A DNA stretch of 64,000 nt from Mycolicibacterium peregrinum (GCF_001665785.1 NZ_LZSO01000033.1:80739-144738); one strand, 5' to 3'. Numbered from the stretch's first letter, positions 8,792-17,650 are shown. Numbers and translations: made by a program. The notes: generated from the letters alone by a model not told the origin.

Positions 8792-8803
8792 ATACGTTCG
8801 TAT
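8792..8803. promoter_or_regulatory. Probable TetR operator
   Basis: ATACG-TT-CGTAT, an exact 5-bp inverted repeat with a 2-bp spacer, lies between the TetR gene (start 8771) and the DUF418 gene (start 8820). The flanking ACCA and TGGT extend the symmetry with a one-base offset. Size and location fit a TetR operator; no experiment is implied. Confidence 0.5.
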
Positions 8804-8819
8804 GGTAGCGTCCGCGGGC

Positions 8820-9998
8820 ATGTCCTCGACCCGGCTGCAGTCTCTGGACGTCCTGCGCGGCATCGCGATCCTCGGCACGCTGGCCACCAACATCTGGATC
8901 TTCACCCATCCCGAGGGGCTGATCGGCTACCTCGACGGACCGCCGGACTCTCCGTGGCGGCCCGTCGAGATCGCGCTGCAGGTACTCGCCCAGGGCAAGT
9001 TCCTCGGCCTGCTCACCGTGATGTTCGGGATCGGCCTTGCCCTGCAACAACGTTCAGCGCTGCGCGCCGGTCTGCGGTGGCCAGGAAGCTACCCGTGGCG
9101 GGCGCTGTTGCTACTCGTCGACGGCATCGTGCATTTCGTGTTGTTCACCGAGTTCGACGTTCTGACGGGCTATGCCATCACCGGCTGGATCGTGTCCTAC
9201 CTACTGGTGACCAGCCCGCGCGCACAGCGCCGGATCATCGCATGCGCCGCGCTCGTGCACATCGCGTTGCTGAGCGCCATCACCGTCGCTCTGCTCAGCG
9301 CTGCCGGTGACACCGGTTCGTCGCGGCCGCTCGACCCCAATCCCTATGCGGACGGCACGTTCTGGGACCTGGTGGCATTCCGCCTCGACCACGTCCTGCT
9401 GTTCCGGCTGGAGACCCTGCTGATCTTCCCGATGTCGATCGCCTTGTTCCTGTTGGGAGCCAGACTGTTTCACGCCGGCGTACTGGAAGCACGTGGCGCC
9501 GTGTTGCGGCGACGGCTGATCTGGCTGGGGTTCGCGGTGGCCGCACCGCTGGACATCGCGCTGGAGGTCGCCGGTGGCGGCCCGGGATTGATCCTGGCCC
9601 GCTACGGCGTCGCACCATTCGTCTCGATGGGTATCCTGGCGGTGGTGGCCGAGTTCTATGTCCGGCGCCCCACACCCGGATGGACCGGACACCGGCTGGC
9701 CGAGGTCGGCCGGATGGCGTTGTCCAGCTATGTGTTACAGAACGTGCTGGCGTCAGCGATCTGCTACGGCTGGGGCTTCGGGCTGGCGGCCCACACGCCG
9801 ACGGCACAACGGGTACCGGCCACCGTGGCGGTCTACCTGGTCGTGGTCGCGATCGTGATGTGCTTCGCACACCTGTGGCTGCGCCGGTTCCGCCGGGGCC
9901 CGGTCGAGTGGCTGTGGAACACCAGCTACCGGGCGTTGGCCGACCGCACCCGTAGCCCACAACCGGTAGGCGGAAACCTGAGCACTCAGAGCTTGTAG
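8820..9998 (+). CDS. DUF418 family integral membrane protein
   Basis: A 392-residue polytopic membrane protein. It starts MSSTRLQSLDVLRGIAILG, the opening helix typical of DUF418/DUF1624 proteins, which resemble acyltransferase-3 membrane proteins. About nine to ten further hydrophobic segments follow, and the C-terminal region FRRGPVEWLWNTSYRAL is the conserved DUF418 end. The function is unknown. I prefer the ATG at 8820; one at 8802 overlaps the probable operator. It ends 13 bp inside the convergent gene at 9986. Confidence 0.85.
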   Translation: MSSTRLQSLDVLRGIAILGTLATNIWIFTHPEGLIGYLDGPPDSPWRPVEIALQVLAQGKFLGLLTVMFGIGLALQQRSALRAGLRWPGSYPWRALLLLVDGIVHFVLFTEFDVLTGYAITGWIVSYLLVTSPRAQRRIIACAALVHIALLSAITVALLSAAGDTGSSRPLDPNPYADGTFWDLVAFRLDHVLLFRLETLLIFPMSIALFLLGARLFHAGVLEARGAVLRRRLIWLGFAVAAPLDIALEVAGGGPGLILARYGVAPFVSMGILAVVAEFYVRRPTPGWTGHRLAEVGRMALSSYVLQNVLASAICYGWGFGLAAHTPTAQRVPATVAVYLVVVAIVMCFAHLWLRRFRRGPVEWLWNTSYRALADRTRSPQPVGGNLSTQSL

Positions 9999-10483
9999 CC
10001 GATGGCGCGCAACAGATCTCGCCGGGCCACCACATCGTCATCGGATTCGACGCCCAGCGGCGGCTGCCCGTCGATCACGCCCGCGATACCGCGGCCGAGC
10101 GGGGTGACGGCAACCAGCACCTCAACCGGATTGGCAGTGGCGCAGTAAATCGAACAGACCTCGGGAACACCCTTGATCGGGTTGAGGACGTTCACCGGGA
10201 ACCCGTCGCGCAGGAAGATGACGAAAACATGCCCCGCACCGATCGCCAGCGCATTGCGGACCGCCAGCTCCACCATGTCGGGATCGTTACCGCTGCGGCG
10301 CACCAACCGCGGGCCGGATGCCTCGCAGAAAGCCAGGCCGAACCGCAGCGACGGGCTCACCCCGACCATCGCCTCGTGCAGGTCCTCTACCGTTTTGATG
10401 AAGTGCGCCTGCCCGATGACGACGTTGAGGTCGTCGGGCTTGTCGACGGACACCACGTCCCAGGACAGCGCCGGTGTGGTCAC
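9986..10483 (-). CDS. Adenosine-specific kinase family protein (DUF355)
   Basis: The 165-residue product matches the small archaeal/bacterial family named adenosine-specific kinase: a VVIGQAHFIKTVEDLHEAM segment near residue 22, LRFGLAFCEASGPRLVR (about 46) and GHVFVIFLRDGFPVNVLN (about 85), followed by CSIYCATANPVEVLV. The proposed activity is phosphorylation of adenosine, based on one archaeal member, so the role here is uncertain. It lies between the DUF418 gene and mpa, with 53 bp before the mpa stop; the link to the proteasome genes appears positional only. Confidence 0.8.
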   Translation of the reverse strand: MTTPALSWDVVSVDKPDDLNVVIGQAHFIKTVEDLHEAMVGVSPSLRFGLAFCEASGPRLVRRSGNDPDMVELAVRNALAIGAGHVFVIFLRDGFPVNVLNPIKGVPEVCSIYCATANPVEVLVAVTPLGRGIAGVIDGQPPLGVESDDDVVARRDLLRAIGYKL

Positions 10484-10536
10484 AGCTCAATGCTGCCACC
10501 GACGCCGCCGGGACGGGTGCCGAATCGACCAGGGAC

Positions 10537-12378
10537 TTAGAGGTACTGCCCCAGGTTGGACTCGGTATCAATAGCACGGCTGGCCGACGAACTCTTCCCG
10601 GTGACGAGCGTGCGGATGTAGACGATCCGCTCGCCCTTCTTGCCCGAGATCCTGGCCCAGTCATCGGGATTGGTGGTGTTGGGCAGGTCCTCGTTCTCGG
10701 CGAACTCGTCGACGATCGAATCCAACAGGTGCTGGATGCGCAGACCGGGCTGACCGGTCTCCAGCACGCTCTTGATGGCGTTCTTCTTCGCCCGGTCGAC
10801 GACGTTCTGGATCATGGCGCCGGAGTTGAAGTCCTTGAAGTACATGACTTCCTTGTCACCGTTGGCGTAGGTGACCTCCAGGAACCGGTTGTCGTCGATC
10901 TCGGCGTACATCCGGTCCACGACCTTCTCGATCATCGTCTTGATCGTCAGCGACCGGTCACCACCGAACTCGGCGAGATCGTCGGCGTGCACCGGCAGCG
11001 CCTCGGTCAGGTACTTGCTGAAGATGTCCTGTGCCGACTCGGCATCGGGCCGTTCGATCTTGATCTTGACGTCCAGGCGGCCGGGCCGCAGGATCGCCGG
11101 GTCGATCATGTCCTCGCGGTTGGAGGCGCCGATGACGATGACGTTCTCCAGCCCCTCCACGCCGTCGATCTCCGAAAGCAGCTGCGGCACAACCGTTGTC
11201 TCGACATCCGAACTGACGCCGGTGCCGCGGGTACGGAAGATCGAGTCCATCTCGTCGAAGAACACGATCACCGGGGTGCCCTCGGATGCCTTCTCGCGGG
11301 CCCGCTGGAAGATCAGCCGGATGTGACGTTCGGTCTCACCGACGAACTTGTTCAGCAGCTCGGGGCCCTTGATGTTGAGGAAGTAGCTCTTGGCCTCGCG
11401 GGCGTCGTCGCCACGCACCTCGGCCATCTTCTTGGCCAGCGAGTTCGCCACGGCCTTGGCGATGAGCGTCTTACCGCAACCGGGCGGACCGTAGAGCAGC
11501 ACACCCTTCGGCGGCCGCAGCGAGTACTCCCGGTAGAGCTCCTTGTGCAGGAAGGGCAGCTCCACGGCATCGCGGATCTGCTCGATCTGACGACCGAGGC
11601 CGCCGATGTCGTTGTAGCTGACGTCGGGCACCTCTTCGAGCACCAGGTCCTCGACCTCGGCCTTCGGAATGCGCTCGAACGCGTATCCGGCCTTGGTGTC
11701 GACCAGCAGGGAATCGCCGGGACGCAGTTTGCGGGGCCGGTCGTCGTCTTGCCTCGCGTCGGGAAGGTCGGGCAGGTCCTCGGCCGCGACGAGCGGCTCG
11801 GCCAACCAGACGATGCGTTCCTCGTCGGCATGCCCGACCACCAGTGCCCGGTGTCCGTCGGCCAGGATCTCGCGCAACGTGCTGATCTCGCCGACAGCCT
11901 CGAAGTTCCCGGCCTCGACCACGGTGAGCGCCTCGTTGAGCCGGACCGTCTGGCCCTGCTTGAGCGAGGAGGTCTCGATGTTCGGCGAGCAGGTGAGTCG
12001 CATCTTGCGGCCGGAGGTGAACACGTCGACGGTGTCGTCGTCATGGGTGCCGAGCAGCACGCCGTAGCCACTGGGCGGCTGGCCCAGCCGGTCCACCTCC
12101 TCGCGGAGGGCGAGCAGTTGCTGGCGGGCTTCCTTTAGAGTGTCCATGAGCTTGGCGTTGCGCGATGCGAGCGAGTCGATCCGGGCTTCAAGCTGGTGGA
12201 CGTCACGGGCACTTCGCAGCCCACTCTGGGGCCCTACCGCATTCTCCAATTGCTCACGCAGAACCGCAGCCTCACGGCGCAGCGATTCGAGCTCGGCGGC
12301 GTCATCGCTGGACATGGGTTGCGGGTGGCCGGCCGAGAAACTCTCGGCATAGCCGTCCGAACGCTCTGACTCACTCAT
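10537..12378 (-). CDS. mpa: Proteasome-associated AAA ATPase Mpa (ARC)
   Basis: A 613-residue hexameric ATPase that recognises Pup through its N-terminal coiled coil, unfolds the substrate and threads it into the 20S proteasome. Residues about 26-97 form the coiled coil, 100-245 the tandem OB domains, and the AAA module follows with Walker A GPPGCGKT (297-304) and Walker B VIVFFDEMD (370-378). The C-terminus ends LGQYL; the penultimate Tyr is the residue that docks on the alpha ring. It is transcribed away from the MTB12-like gene across a 145-bp divergent region, about 8 kb from pup, as in other mycobacteria with accessory genes between. Confidence 0.97.
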   Translation of the reverse strand: MSESERSDGYAESFSAGHPQPMSSDDAAELESLRREAAVLREQLENAVGPQSGLRSARDVHQLEARIDSLASRNAKLMDTLKEARQQLLALREEVDRLGQPPSGYGVLLGTHDDDTVDVFTSGRKMRLTCSPNIETSSLKQGQTVRLNEALTVVEAGNFEAVGEISTLREILADGHRALVVGHADEERIVWLAEPLVAAEDLPDLPDARQDDDRPRKLRPGDSLLVDTKAGYAFERIPKAEVEDLVLEEVPDVSYNDIGGLGRQIEQIRDAVELPFLHKELYREYSLRPPKGVLLYGPPGCGKTLIAKAVANSLAKKMAEVRGDDAREAKSYFLNIKGPELLNKFVGETERHIRLIFQRAREKASEGTPVIVFFDEMDSIFRTRGTGVSSDVETTVVPQLLSEIDGVEGLENVIVIGASNREDMIDPAILRPGRLDVKIKIERPDAESAQDIFSKYLTEALPVHADDLAEFGGDRSLTIKTMIEKVVDRMYAEIDDNRFLEVTYANGDKEVMYFKDFNSGAMIQNVVDRAKKNAIKSVLETGQPGLRIQHLLDSIVDEFAENEDLPNTTNPDDWARISGKKGERIVYIRTLVTGKSSSASRAIDTESNLGQYL

Positions 12379-12523
12379 ATTGCGCTCCCTCCCGCACCGT
12401 AAGTTGGTGCAGTAACAACTTCAACGCTACCGGCGATTCAGCCATTGTGTGCGCTCTAGGAACGAGACACACCAGCACCACTGTTAGCCTCTTAGTTCAG
12501 TTGGTCCGATCGAAAGGACAATC

Positions 12524-13027
12524 GTGGCCTTGAAAACCCTCGTTACCGGCTTTATCACCGCAGCTGCTGCCGCCGCCGTGGTGGGCGGAGCAGCGGCGGG
12601 TGTGACTTCTATTGCATCCAGCGGCATGTCGGCCGCCCCGGCCATCCAGCCGGTCGTGTTCGACGCGCCCCTGCCGGCCACCCCGGCGCCGGACCTGGCG
12701 TCGCCACTGGTGCAGACCCTGCAGGCGCTCGCCAGCGGCGGCTCGTTCAGTGGCAAGGCCCCTTACATCCAGGGCGGCATCGGCCGGATCGAGAGCATCG
12801 CCGCGGACCGCGCGTACAGCAAGGCCGCCGCTGAAGGAAAGTTCCCGCTGACCTTCAACATCGCCAACATCGATGACCAGGGCGGCGTGGCCTACGCTGA
12901 CGTCACCGCCACCTCGGCGACGGGCGGCACCGCCACCCAGAACATCCAGTTCGTGGCAGGCCCGAGCCCCACCGGCTGGCAGATCTCCAAGGGGTCGGCC
13001 CTGAACTTGCTGTCCTCTGTCGGCTGA
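12524..13027 (+). CDS. MTB12-like secreted antigen family protein
   Basis: A 167-residue exported protein starting at GTG 12524, with GAAAGGA upstream. Residues 1-38 form a signal peptide (Lys-4, then a long Ala/Val hydrophobic run and a small-residue cleavage region), after which the mature part resembles the low-molecular-weight antigen MTB12/CFP-2: APLPATPAPDL, an IQGGIGRIES segment, FPLTFNIANI and a GWQISKGSAL end. The molecular role of the family is not known. It is followed after 8 bp by a second member carrying a lipobox, so the pair looks like a tandem duplication. Confidence 0.8.
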   Translation: MALKTLVTGFITAAAAAAVVGGAAAGVTSIASSGMSAAPAIQPVVFDAPLPATPAPDLASPLVQTLQALASGGSFSGKAPYIQGGIGRIESIAADRAYSKAAAEGKFPLTFNIANIDDQGGVAYADVTATSATGGTATQNIQFVAGPSPTGWQISKGSALNLLSSVG

Positions 13028-13035
13028 GTAGGTAG

Positions 13036-13584
13036 TTGAACCACAGCCGTATCGCAGTCCTGAGTGCCGCCACGATCGTGGCGGCACTTGGGCTCTGCGG
13101 GTGTAGTAGCGACGAGCACCCGGCCAAGAGGTCACACCCGACCACCAGTGCGCTGTCCACGACCATGCCGGCGGCACCGCCCGAGGCACCACTGCCTGCA
13201 CCCGAGGCGCTGACCGGGGTGTTGGACCGGTTGGCCGACGTCAACGTCCCCGGCGCCGACAAGGTGGTCCTGGTGGAACAGGGCACGGCCGAGGACGCCG
13301 CAGCGCTGGACAAGTTCGGCCGTGCACTGGCCGACAACGGCTTCATGCCGCTGACCTTCGAGGCCACCGACCTGGCCTTCTCGCAGACCGAGCCGAAGAA
13401 CGTGGTGGCAACCGTCAAGGCCACCGCCGGCGGCGAGCATTCGGACCGTACCTTCAGCTTCCCGATGGAGTTCACCCCGCACGGTGACGGCTGGCAGCTG
13501 ACCAGACACACCGCCGACATGTTGCTGGTCATGGGCGCGGGTGCCGAGGCATCCCCACCGCCCGCCCCGACACCGCCCCGCTGA
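13036..13584 (+). CDS. lppK: Lipoprotein LppK-like, MTB12-related
   Basis: A 182-residue lipoprotein starting with TTG at 13036. The hydrophobic signal ends in the lipobox LCGC, so Cys22 or so should be acylated and the protein anchored outside the membrane. A Pro/Ala/Thr-rich linker precedes a domain related to the preceding gene (APLPAPEALTGVL, NGFMPLTFEATDLAF, DGWQLTRHTADMLL). Position between mpa and the DUF503 gene equals that of lppK (Rv2116) in M. tuberculosis. Function unknown. Confidence 0.78.
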   Translation: MNHSRIAVLSAATIVAALGLCGCSSDEHPAKRSHPTTSALSTTMPAAPPEAPLPAPEALTGVLDRLADVNVPGADKVVLVEQGTAEDAAALDKFGRALADNGFMPLTFEATDLAFSQTEPKNVVATVKATAGGEHSDRTFSFPMEFTPHGDGWQLTRHTADMLLVMGAGAEASPPPAPTPPR

Positions 13585-13587
13585 GCC

Positions 13588-13881
13588 ATGTGGATCGGTT
13601 GGCTGGAGTTCGACCTGTTGCTCGGTGACGTGCATTCGCTCAAACAGAAGCGCTCGGTCATCCGACCGGTGATCGCCGAGTTGCACCGCAAGCTCACGGT
13701 GTCAGCGGCCGAAACCGGAACCCAGGATCTGCACCGTCGCGCCGGCATCGGCGTCGCTCTCGTCGCGGCCGACCGTCACCACGTGGTCGACGTGCTCGAT
13801 GCCGCCGAACGGATGGTCGCCGACCGCCCCGAACTCGAGCTGCTCTCCACCCGGCGGGGACTGCACCACAGCGACGACTGA
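13588..13881 (+). CDS. DUF503 family protein
   Basis: Ninety-seven residues, beginning MWIGWLEFDLLLGDVHSLKQKRSVIRP, the characteristic start of DUF503 (YlxP-like) proteins, which are small ferredoxin-like-fold proteins often found near ribosome maturation genes. Function is not established. It starts 3 bp after the lppK-like stop and corresponds in position to Rv2117. It converges on trmI. Confidence 0.85.
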   Translation: MWIGWLEFDLLLGDVHSLKQKRSVIRPVIAELHRKLTVSAAETGTQDLHRRAGIGVALVAADRHHVVDVLDAAERMVADRPELELLSTRRGLHHSDD

Positions 13882-13918
13882 ACGGTCAGCGCGTATCCCG
13901 CGGATCGCCAGGCGCGCC

Positions 13919-14794
13919 CTACTCAGGCTCGAGCGCGGCGTCGACAGCGGCCTGGACAGCGAGCTGACGCTTCTTGCGCAGCGGGACCGGCGCCACCGCG
14001 CCCGGGGCCAATTTGCGCGCACTGACCAGAAACGCGGTGTGGCCTCGCATGTTGTGTTCCGGGCGTACTGCCAGACCCACCACGTGCCAGCCGCGCTGCA
14101 TGCTCTCCCACGCCCGCGGTTCGGTCCAGCACTGCTGCTCGCGCAGCGCCTCCACGACCCGCGACAGCTGGGTCACGGTGGCGACGTAGACCATCAGCAC
14201 GCCACCGGCGACCAGGGCCTTGGAGACAGCCGGCAGCACCTCCCAGGGCGCCAGCATGTCCAACACCACGCGGTCCATCTCCGGGCCGTCGTAGTCGGCG
14301 AGGTCGGCAACAACCAGGTCCCAGTTCTCCGGGCGCTCACCGAAAAACGTGATGACATTCTTCTCGGCGGTCGGCGCGTGATCGTCACGGATCTCGTACG
14401 AGGTAACCCGGCCTTCAGGTCCGACGGCCCGCAGCAGCGAGCACGTCAGCGCGCCAGATCCGGCACCGGCCTCCAACACCCGGGCGCCCGGGAAGATGTC
14501 CCCCTCGTGGACGATCTGCGCGGCGTCCTTCGGATAGATCACCTGCGCACCGCGCGGCATCGACATCACGTAGTCGACCAGCAGCGGCCGCAGCACCAGG
14601 AACTGATCGCCGTTGGTCGATTTGATCACGCTGCCCTCCGGCAGCCCGATCACGTTGTCGAAGGCGATGATGCCGCGATGGGTGTGGAACTCACCGCCGG
14701 GGTTCAGCACCATCGTGTAGCGCCGGCCCTTGGCGTCGGTGAGTTGTACCCGGTCGCCAACGGCAAACGGTCCGGTCGGTCTCTTCGCTGCCAC
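13919..14794 (-). CDS. trmI: tRNA (adenine-58-N1)-methyltransferase
   Basis: A 291-residue SAM-dependent methyltransferase making m1A58 in the T loop of tRNAs. The N-terminal beta barrel (GPFAVGDRVQLTDAKGRRY) is followed by LLVDYVMSMPRGAQVIYPKD (about 73-92) and the SAM motif VLEAGAGSGALTCSLLRA (about 107-124), with LDMLAPWEVL later; these are TrmI signatures. I start at GTG 14794 to match the M. tuberculosis protein; a longer frame to 14947 crosses the divergent promoter and is not credible. The C-terminal 25 residues are variable. Confidence 0.93.
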   Translation of the reverse strand: MAAKRPTGPFAVGDRVQLTDAKGRRYTMVLNPGGEFHTHRGIIAFDNVIGLPEGSVIKSTNGDQFLVLRPLLVDYVMSMPRGAQVIYPKDAAQIVHEGDIFPGARVLEAGAGSGALTCSLLRAVGPEGRVTSYEIRDDHAPTAEKNVITFFGERPENWDLVVADLADYDGPEMDRVVLDMLAPWEVLPAVSKALVAGGVLMVYVATVTQLSRVVEALREQQCWTEPRAWESMQRGWHVVGLAVRPEHNMRGHTAFLVSARKLAPGAVAPVPLRKKRQLAVQAAVDAALEPE

Positions 14795-14879
14795 GGACGT
14801 CCAGCCTGCCAGTACACCCACCGAGCCGGGTGCCCGGGGTTGCGCAACTTTGTCGGAGCACCGTCCTAGGCTTACCGGT

Positions 14880-15707
14880 GTGAGTGAAGAACCGGCCCCG
14901 ACGCCGCGCCGCCCGGCGCTGTCGCCGTCACGGGCCGGCGATTTCAAGCAGTGTCCGCTGCTCTACCGGTTCCGCGCCATCGACCGGCTCCCCGAGCCGC
15001 GGTCCACCGCGCAGCTGCGCGGATCGCTGGTGCACGCCGCGTTGGAGCAGCTCTACGGGCTGCCCGCGGCCGAGCGGGTCCATGACACCGCGCTGACGCT
15101 GGTCGAGCCGGCGTGGGAGCAGGTCGTCGCCGCCGAGCCCGAGCTGGCCGACACCGAGTATCCGGACACGTTGCTCGCCGAGGCCAGGGCTCTGCTGTCG
15201 GGGTACTACCGCCTGGAAGATCCGACCCGGTTCGATCCGCAGTGCTGCGAGCACCGCCTCGAGGTCGAACTGGCCGACGGCACACTGTTGCGCGGATTCG
15301 TCGACCGGATCGATGTCGCGCCCTCCGGGGAGTTGCGCGTCGTCGATTACAAGACAGGTAAGGCCCCACCGGAGGCTCGGGCCCAGGCCGAGTTCAAGGC
15401 GATGTTCCAGATGAAGTTCTACGCCGTGGCGCTGCTGCGCTCGCGGGGCGTGATGCCGTCGCGGCTTCGGCTTCTGTATCTGGCCGACGGTCAGGTGCTC
15501 GACTACTCCCCCGCACACGACGAGCTGTTGCGGTTCGAGCGCACGCTGATGGCAATCTGGAAGGCCATCCAGGTGGCCGGGGCCACCGGCGACTTCCGGC
15601 CCAACCCCTCGCGGTTGTGCTCGTGGTGTGCGCATCAGAGTTTGTGTCCGGCGTTCGGCGGTACCCCTCCGCCGTATCCCGGGTGGCCAGAATCAGGAGC
15701 TGCATGA
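14880..15707 (+). CDS. RecB-like PD-(D/E)XK nuclease with Fe-S cluster cysteines
   Basis: A 275-residue single-domain nuclease of the RecB/Cas4/AddB C-terminal type, starting at GTG 14880. SRAGDFKQCPLLYRFR contains the first cysteine, RGSLVHAALEQL the active-site His, and LRVVDYKTGK (about residue 150) the catalytic Asp and Lys; the C-terminal CSWCAHQSLCPAF supplies three more cysteines, so a 4Fe-4S cluster is likely. It corresponds to Rv2119. The role, probably DNA repair, is inferred. It overlaps the thioesterase gene as ATGA. Confidence 0.85.
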   Translation: MSEEPAPTPRRPALSPSRAGDFKQCPLLYRFRAIDRLPEPRSTAQLRGSLVHAALEQLYGLPAAERVHDTALTLVEPAWEQVVAAEPELADTEYPDTLLAEARALLSGYYRLEDPTRFDPQCCEHRLEVELADGTLLRGFVDRIDVAPSGELRVVDYKTGKAPPEARAQAEFKAMFQMKFYAVALLRSRGVMPSRLRLLYLADGQVLDYSPAHDELLRFERTLMAIWKAIQVAGATGDFRPNPSRLCSWCAHQSLCPAFGGTPPPYPGWPESGAA

Positions 15708-16501
15708 TCGGGTGTCACTACCATCGGCTCGGCGTCGATGGTGAGTACCAGCTGTTCGAATCCACCGCCGACACCCGGAGCAACTGGGATCCGGCCATCC
15801 AGCACGGCTCACCGCCGCTGGCACTGCTGACCAAGGCGATCGAGGAGTTGACCGCGGACTCGGGTCTGCGGGTGGGACGGTTGACCCTGGACATCCTCGG
15901 CGCCATTCCCGTTGCGCCGGTGCGGGTCCGGGCCTGGGTGGACCGGCCCGGGTCACGTATCTCGATGGTCGCCTCGGAGATGGAGGCGGCCCGGCCCGAC
16001 GGCACGTGGCGCGCGGTGGCGCGGGTGACGGCGTGGCTGCTGGCTCCCAGCGACACCAGTGACGTGGCCGCCGACCGCTTTGCACCGTTGGTGGAGGGCC
16101 AGGCCGCCGACGTCGCGCACAACTGGGAAGGCGCACCGGGCTATCTGGAAAGTGTGTCCTGGCGCAGGCAGCGCACCGCCGAGGGCGAGGCCGCCGTGGC
16201 CTGGATGAGTCCGTTGACACCGGTGGTCGACGACGAGGAGACGACGCCCCTTCAGCGCCTGGCGCTTGTGGTGGATTCCGCCAACGGTATTGGCGCAGCG
16301 TTGGATCCGGAGAAGTTCGTCTTCATGAACACCGACACCGCGGTGCATCTGCACCGACTTCCCGAAGGCTCGGACTTCGCGCTGCGGGCCCGCGGTTCCA
16401 TCGGACCGGACGGTGTCGGTGCGACGACCGCGGAAATCTTTGATCGCAAAGGGTTTATCGGAACCTCGGCGCAGACACTGCTGGTGATGCGGGCACCGTG
16501 A
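15704..16501 (+). CDS. Thioesterase-superfamily (TesB-like, double hot-dog) protein
   Basis: A 265-residue protein resembling acyl-CoA thioesterase II-like proteins. The first half has WDPAIQHGSPPLALLTKAIE, where the conserved HGSP turn enters the hot-dog helix, and the second half contains ALVVDSANGIGAALDPEKF and a terminal GTSAQTLLVM strand. It probably hydrolyses an acyl-CoA, but the catalytic set cannot be assigned with certainty. The ATG at 15704 overlaps the preceding stop, and the downstream DinB gene starts on its own stop (GTGA), so three genes form one unit. Confidence 0.75.
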   Translation: MIGCHYHRLGVDGEYQLFESTADTRSNWDPAIQHGSPPLALLTKAIEELTADSGLRVGRLTLDILGAIPVAPVRVRAWVDRPGSRISMVASEMEAARPDGTWRAVARVTAWLLAPSDTSDVAADRFAPLVEGQAADVAHNWEGAPGYLESVSWRRQRTAEGEAAVAWMSPLTPVVDDEETTPLQRLALVVDSANGIGAALDPEKFVFMNTDTAVHLHRLPEGSDFALRARGSIGPDGVGATTAEIFDRKGFIGTSAQTLLVMRAP

Positions 16502-17004
16502 TCGCCGAGTTGCGCCGTCAGTTCGACCTGGCCTGGGCGCTGGCCGACCTGCACCTGTCCGCCCTGTCCGACGACGATCACCTGTGGGAGCCCGGTCCCC
16601 TGGTGTGGACGGTGCACGAGGATTCCTCGGGTCGGTGGTGGCCGGACTTCGCCGACGTCGAGCCCGACCCTGTTCCGGTTCCGACCATCGGCTGGCTCAC
16701 CTGGCACATGATCTTCTGGTGGTCGACCGCCCTGGACCACGTCGACGGCCGGAGTCCCACTCCGCGTGCCGAGATCGACTGGCCCGGCCCTGAGGGGGCG
16801 GTGCAGCGGATCCGGGTGCTCAGTGCCCGCTGGAGCGGCCTGCTGGATTCGCTGACCGACACGGATCTTTCTGTCCCGGCGGCATTTCCGTGGGGACCGG
16901 ACGCCGGCCGGACACTGGCCGACATGGTGTTGTGGCTGAACGTCGAGCTGGCGAAGAACGCCGCCGAGATCGGCCAACTACGCCTGCTGCGGGCCGCGCG
17001 CTGA
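16498..17004 (+). CDS. DinB-like four-helix protein
   Basis: The 168-residue product has the DinB/YfiT-type layout of a four-helix bundle: LWEPGPLVWTVHED early, then TIGWLTWHMIFWWSTALDHV (about 62-81), where His is one of the usual metal ligands, and a late helix with LNVELAKNAAEIGQLR. Members act in mycothiol- or bacillithiol-dependent transfer or are uncharacterised. It is translationally coupled to the thioesterase gene. Substrate unknown. Confidence 0.75.
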   Translation: MIAELRRQFDLAWALADLHLSALSDDDHLWEPGPLVWTVHEDSSGRWWPDFADVEPDPVPVPTIGWLTWHMIFWWSTALDHVDGRSPTPRAEIDWPGPEGAVQRIRVLSARWSGLLDSLTDTDLSVPAAFPWGPDAGRTLADMVLWLNVELAKNAAEIGQLRLLRAAR

Positions 17005-17020
17005 CCGGTCCGGCGATCGA

Positions 17021-17254
17021 CTAGTCGTCCTCGCCCCAGCCATGGTCGCCATGCCAGCCGCCGCGCCACCGCGGACCGTCATACCAGCCGTTGTGCCAAC
17101 CGGGGACGTCGACGCAGGCCTGCGCGTAGCCATAGGGACCGCTCACACACCACCCCGGGTCGGCCGAAGCCGGCCCAGCCCCGGCTACTGCGGTGCCGAT
17201 GGGCACCACCACCGCACCTAGTCCGACGAGGCCTGGCCGCAAGGTTCGCTCCAA
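17021..17254 (-). CDS. Small Gly/Trp-rich exported protein
   Basis: Seventy-seven residues from a TTG at 17254. A signal peptide of about 31 residues (LVGLGAVVVPIGTAVAG ... ASA) would be cut before DPGWCVSGPYGYAQAC; the mature 45 residues hold two Cys and many Trp, Gly and His, ending GDHGWGEDD. Such small Trp/Gly-rich secreted proteins are common in mycobacteria and have no known function. No start other than TTG is available in this frame nearby, so the exact N-terminus is uncertain. Confidence 0.55.
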   Translation of the reverse strand: MERTLRPGLVGLGAVVVPIGTAVAGAGPASADPGWCVSGPYGYAQACVDVPGWHNGWYDGPRWRGGWHGDHGWGEDD

Positions 17255-17279
17255 GACCCCGGAAGTCCAAGGGCGTCAG

Positions 17280-17537
17280 TTATTTTGCTGAGCGGAAATA
17301 AGGTTCAACCGTGCCACTGAGCTTGACGACCATGGGATTTCCGCGGCGATCCTTCGCGGTAGGGACTTCGACACGCACCCAACCCTCGGCCACGTCGTAT
17401 TCGTGAACATTGGTTTTCTCGACGCCATTGAACCGAATACCCACGTCTCGGAGGAGCACCTCTTCGTTGTAGAAGGCGCTCCGCGGGTCGATGGAGAGGT
17501 GATTCGGTGGAACGTCTGCGTTCTGATCCTCGGACAT
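17280..17537 (-). CDS. DUF3297 family protein
   Basis: Eighty-five residues with the family pattern: LSIDPRSAFYNEEVL, DVGIRFNGVEKTNVHEYDV, EGWVRV, then DRRGNPMVVKLSGTVEPYF. The function of DUF3297 is unknown. I start at ATG 17537; the frame continues open to 17987 but that part is antisense to the ArsR gene. It is divergent from the ArsR operon, with a perfect palindrome in the intervening 147 bp. Confidence 0.8.
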   Translation of the reverse strand: MSEDQNADVPPNHLSIDPRSAFYNEEVLLRDVGIRFNGVEKTNVHEYDVAEGWVRVEVPTAKDRRGNPMVVKLSGTVEPYFRSAK

Positions 17538-17650
17538 GATGACCTTCGTTAAATGCTGCGTTAGGTGCTCGGATTGATCCTCAAAGAATCTACGCGACCC
17601 CGCAGTAGCGGGTTGCGCGTAGGTCTTGGCGGACCCGCAATATATTCTCT

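Noticed and set aside
8235..8819. N-terminal extension of the DUF418 gene into the TetR gene
   Set aside because: It would be antisense to the TetR helix-turn-helix and cross the operator; the family start is at 8820.
10474..12138. Open frame of 554 codons opposite mpa
   Set aside because: Antisense to the strongly conserved AAA domain.
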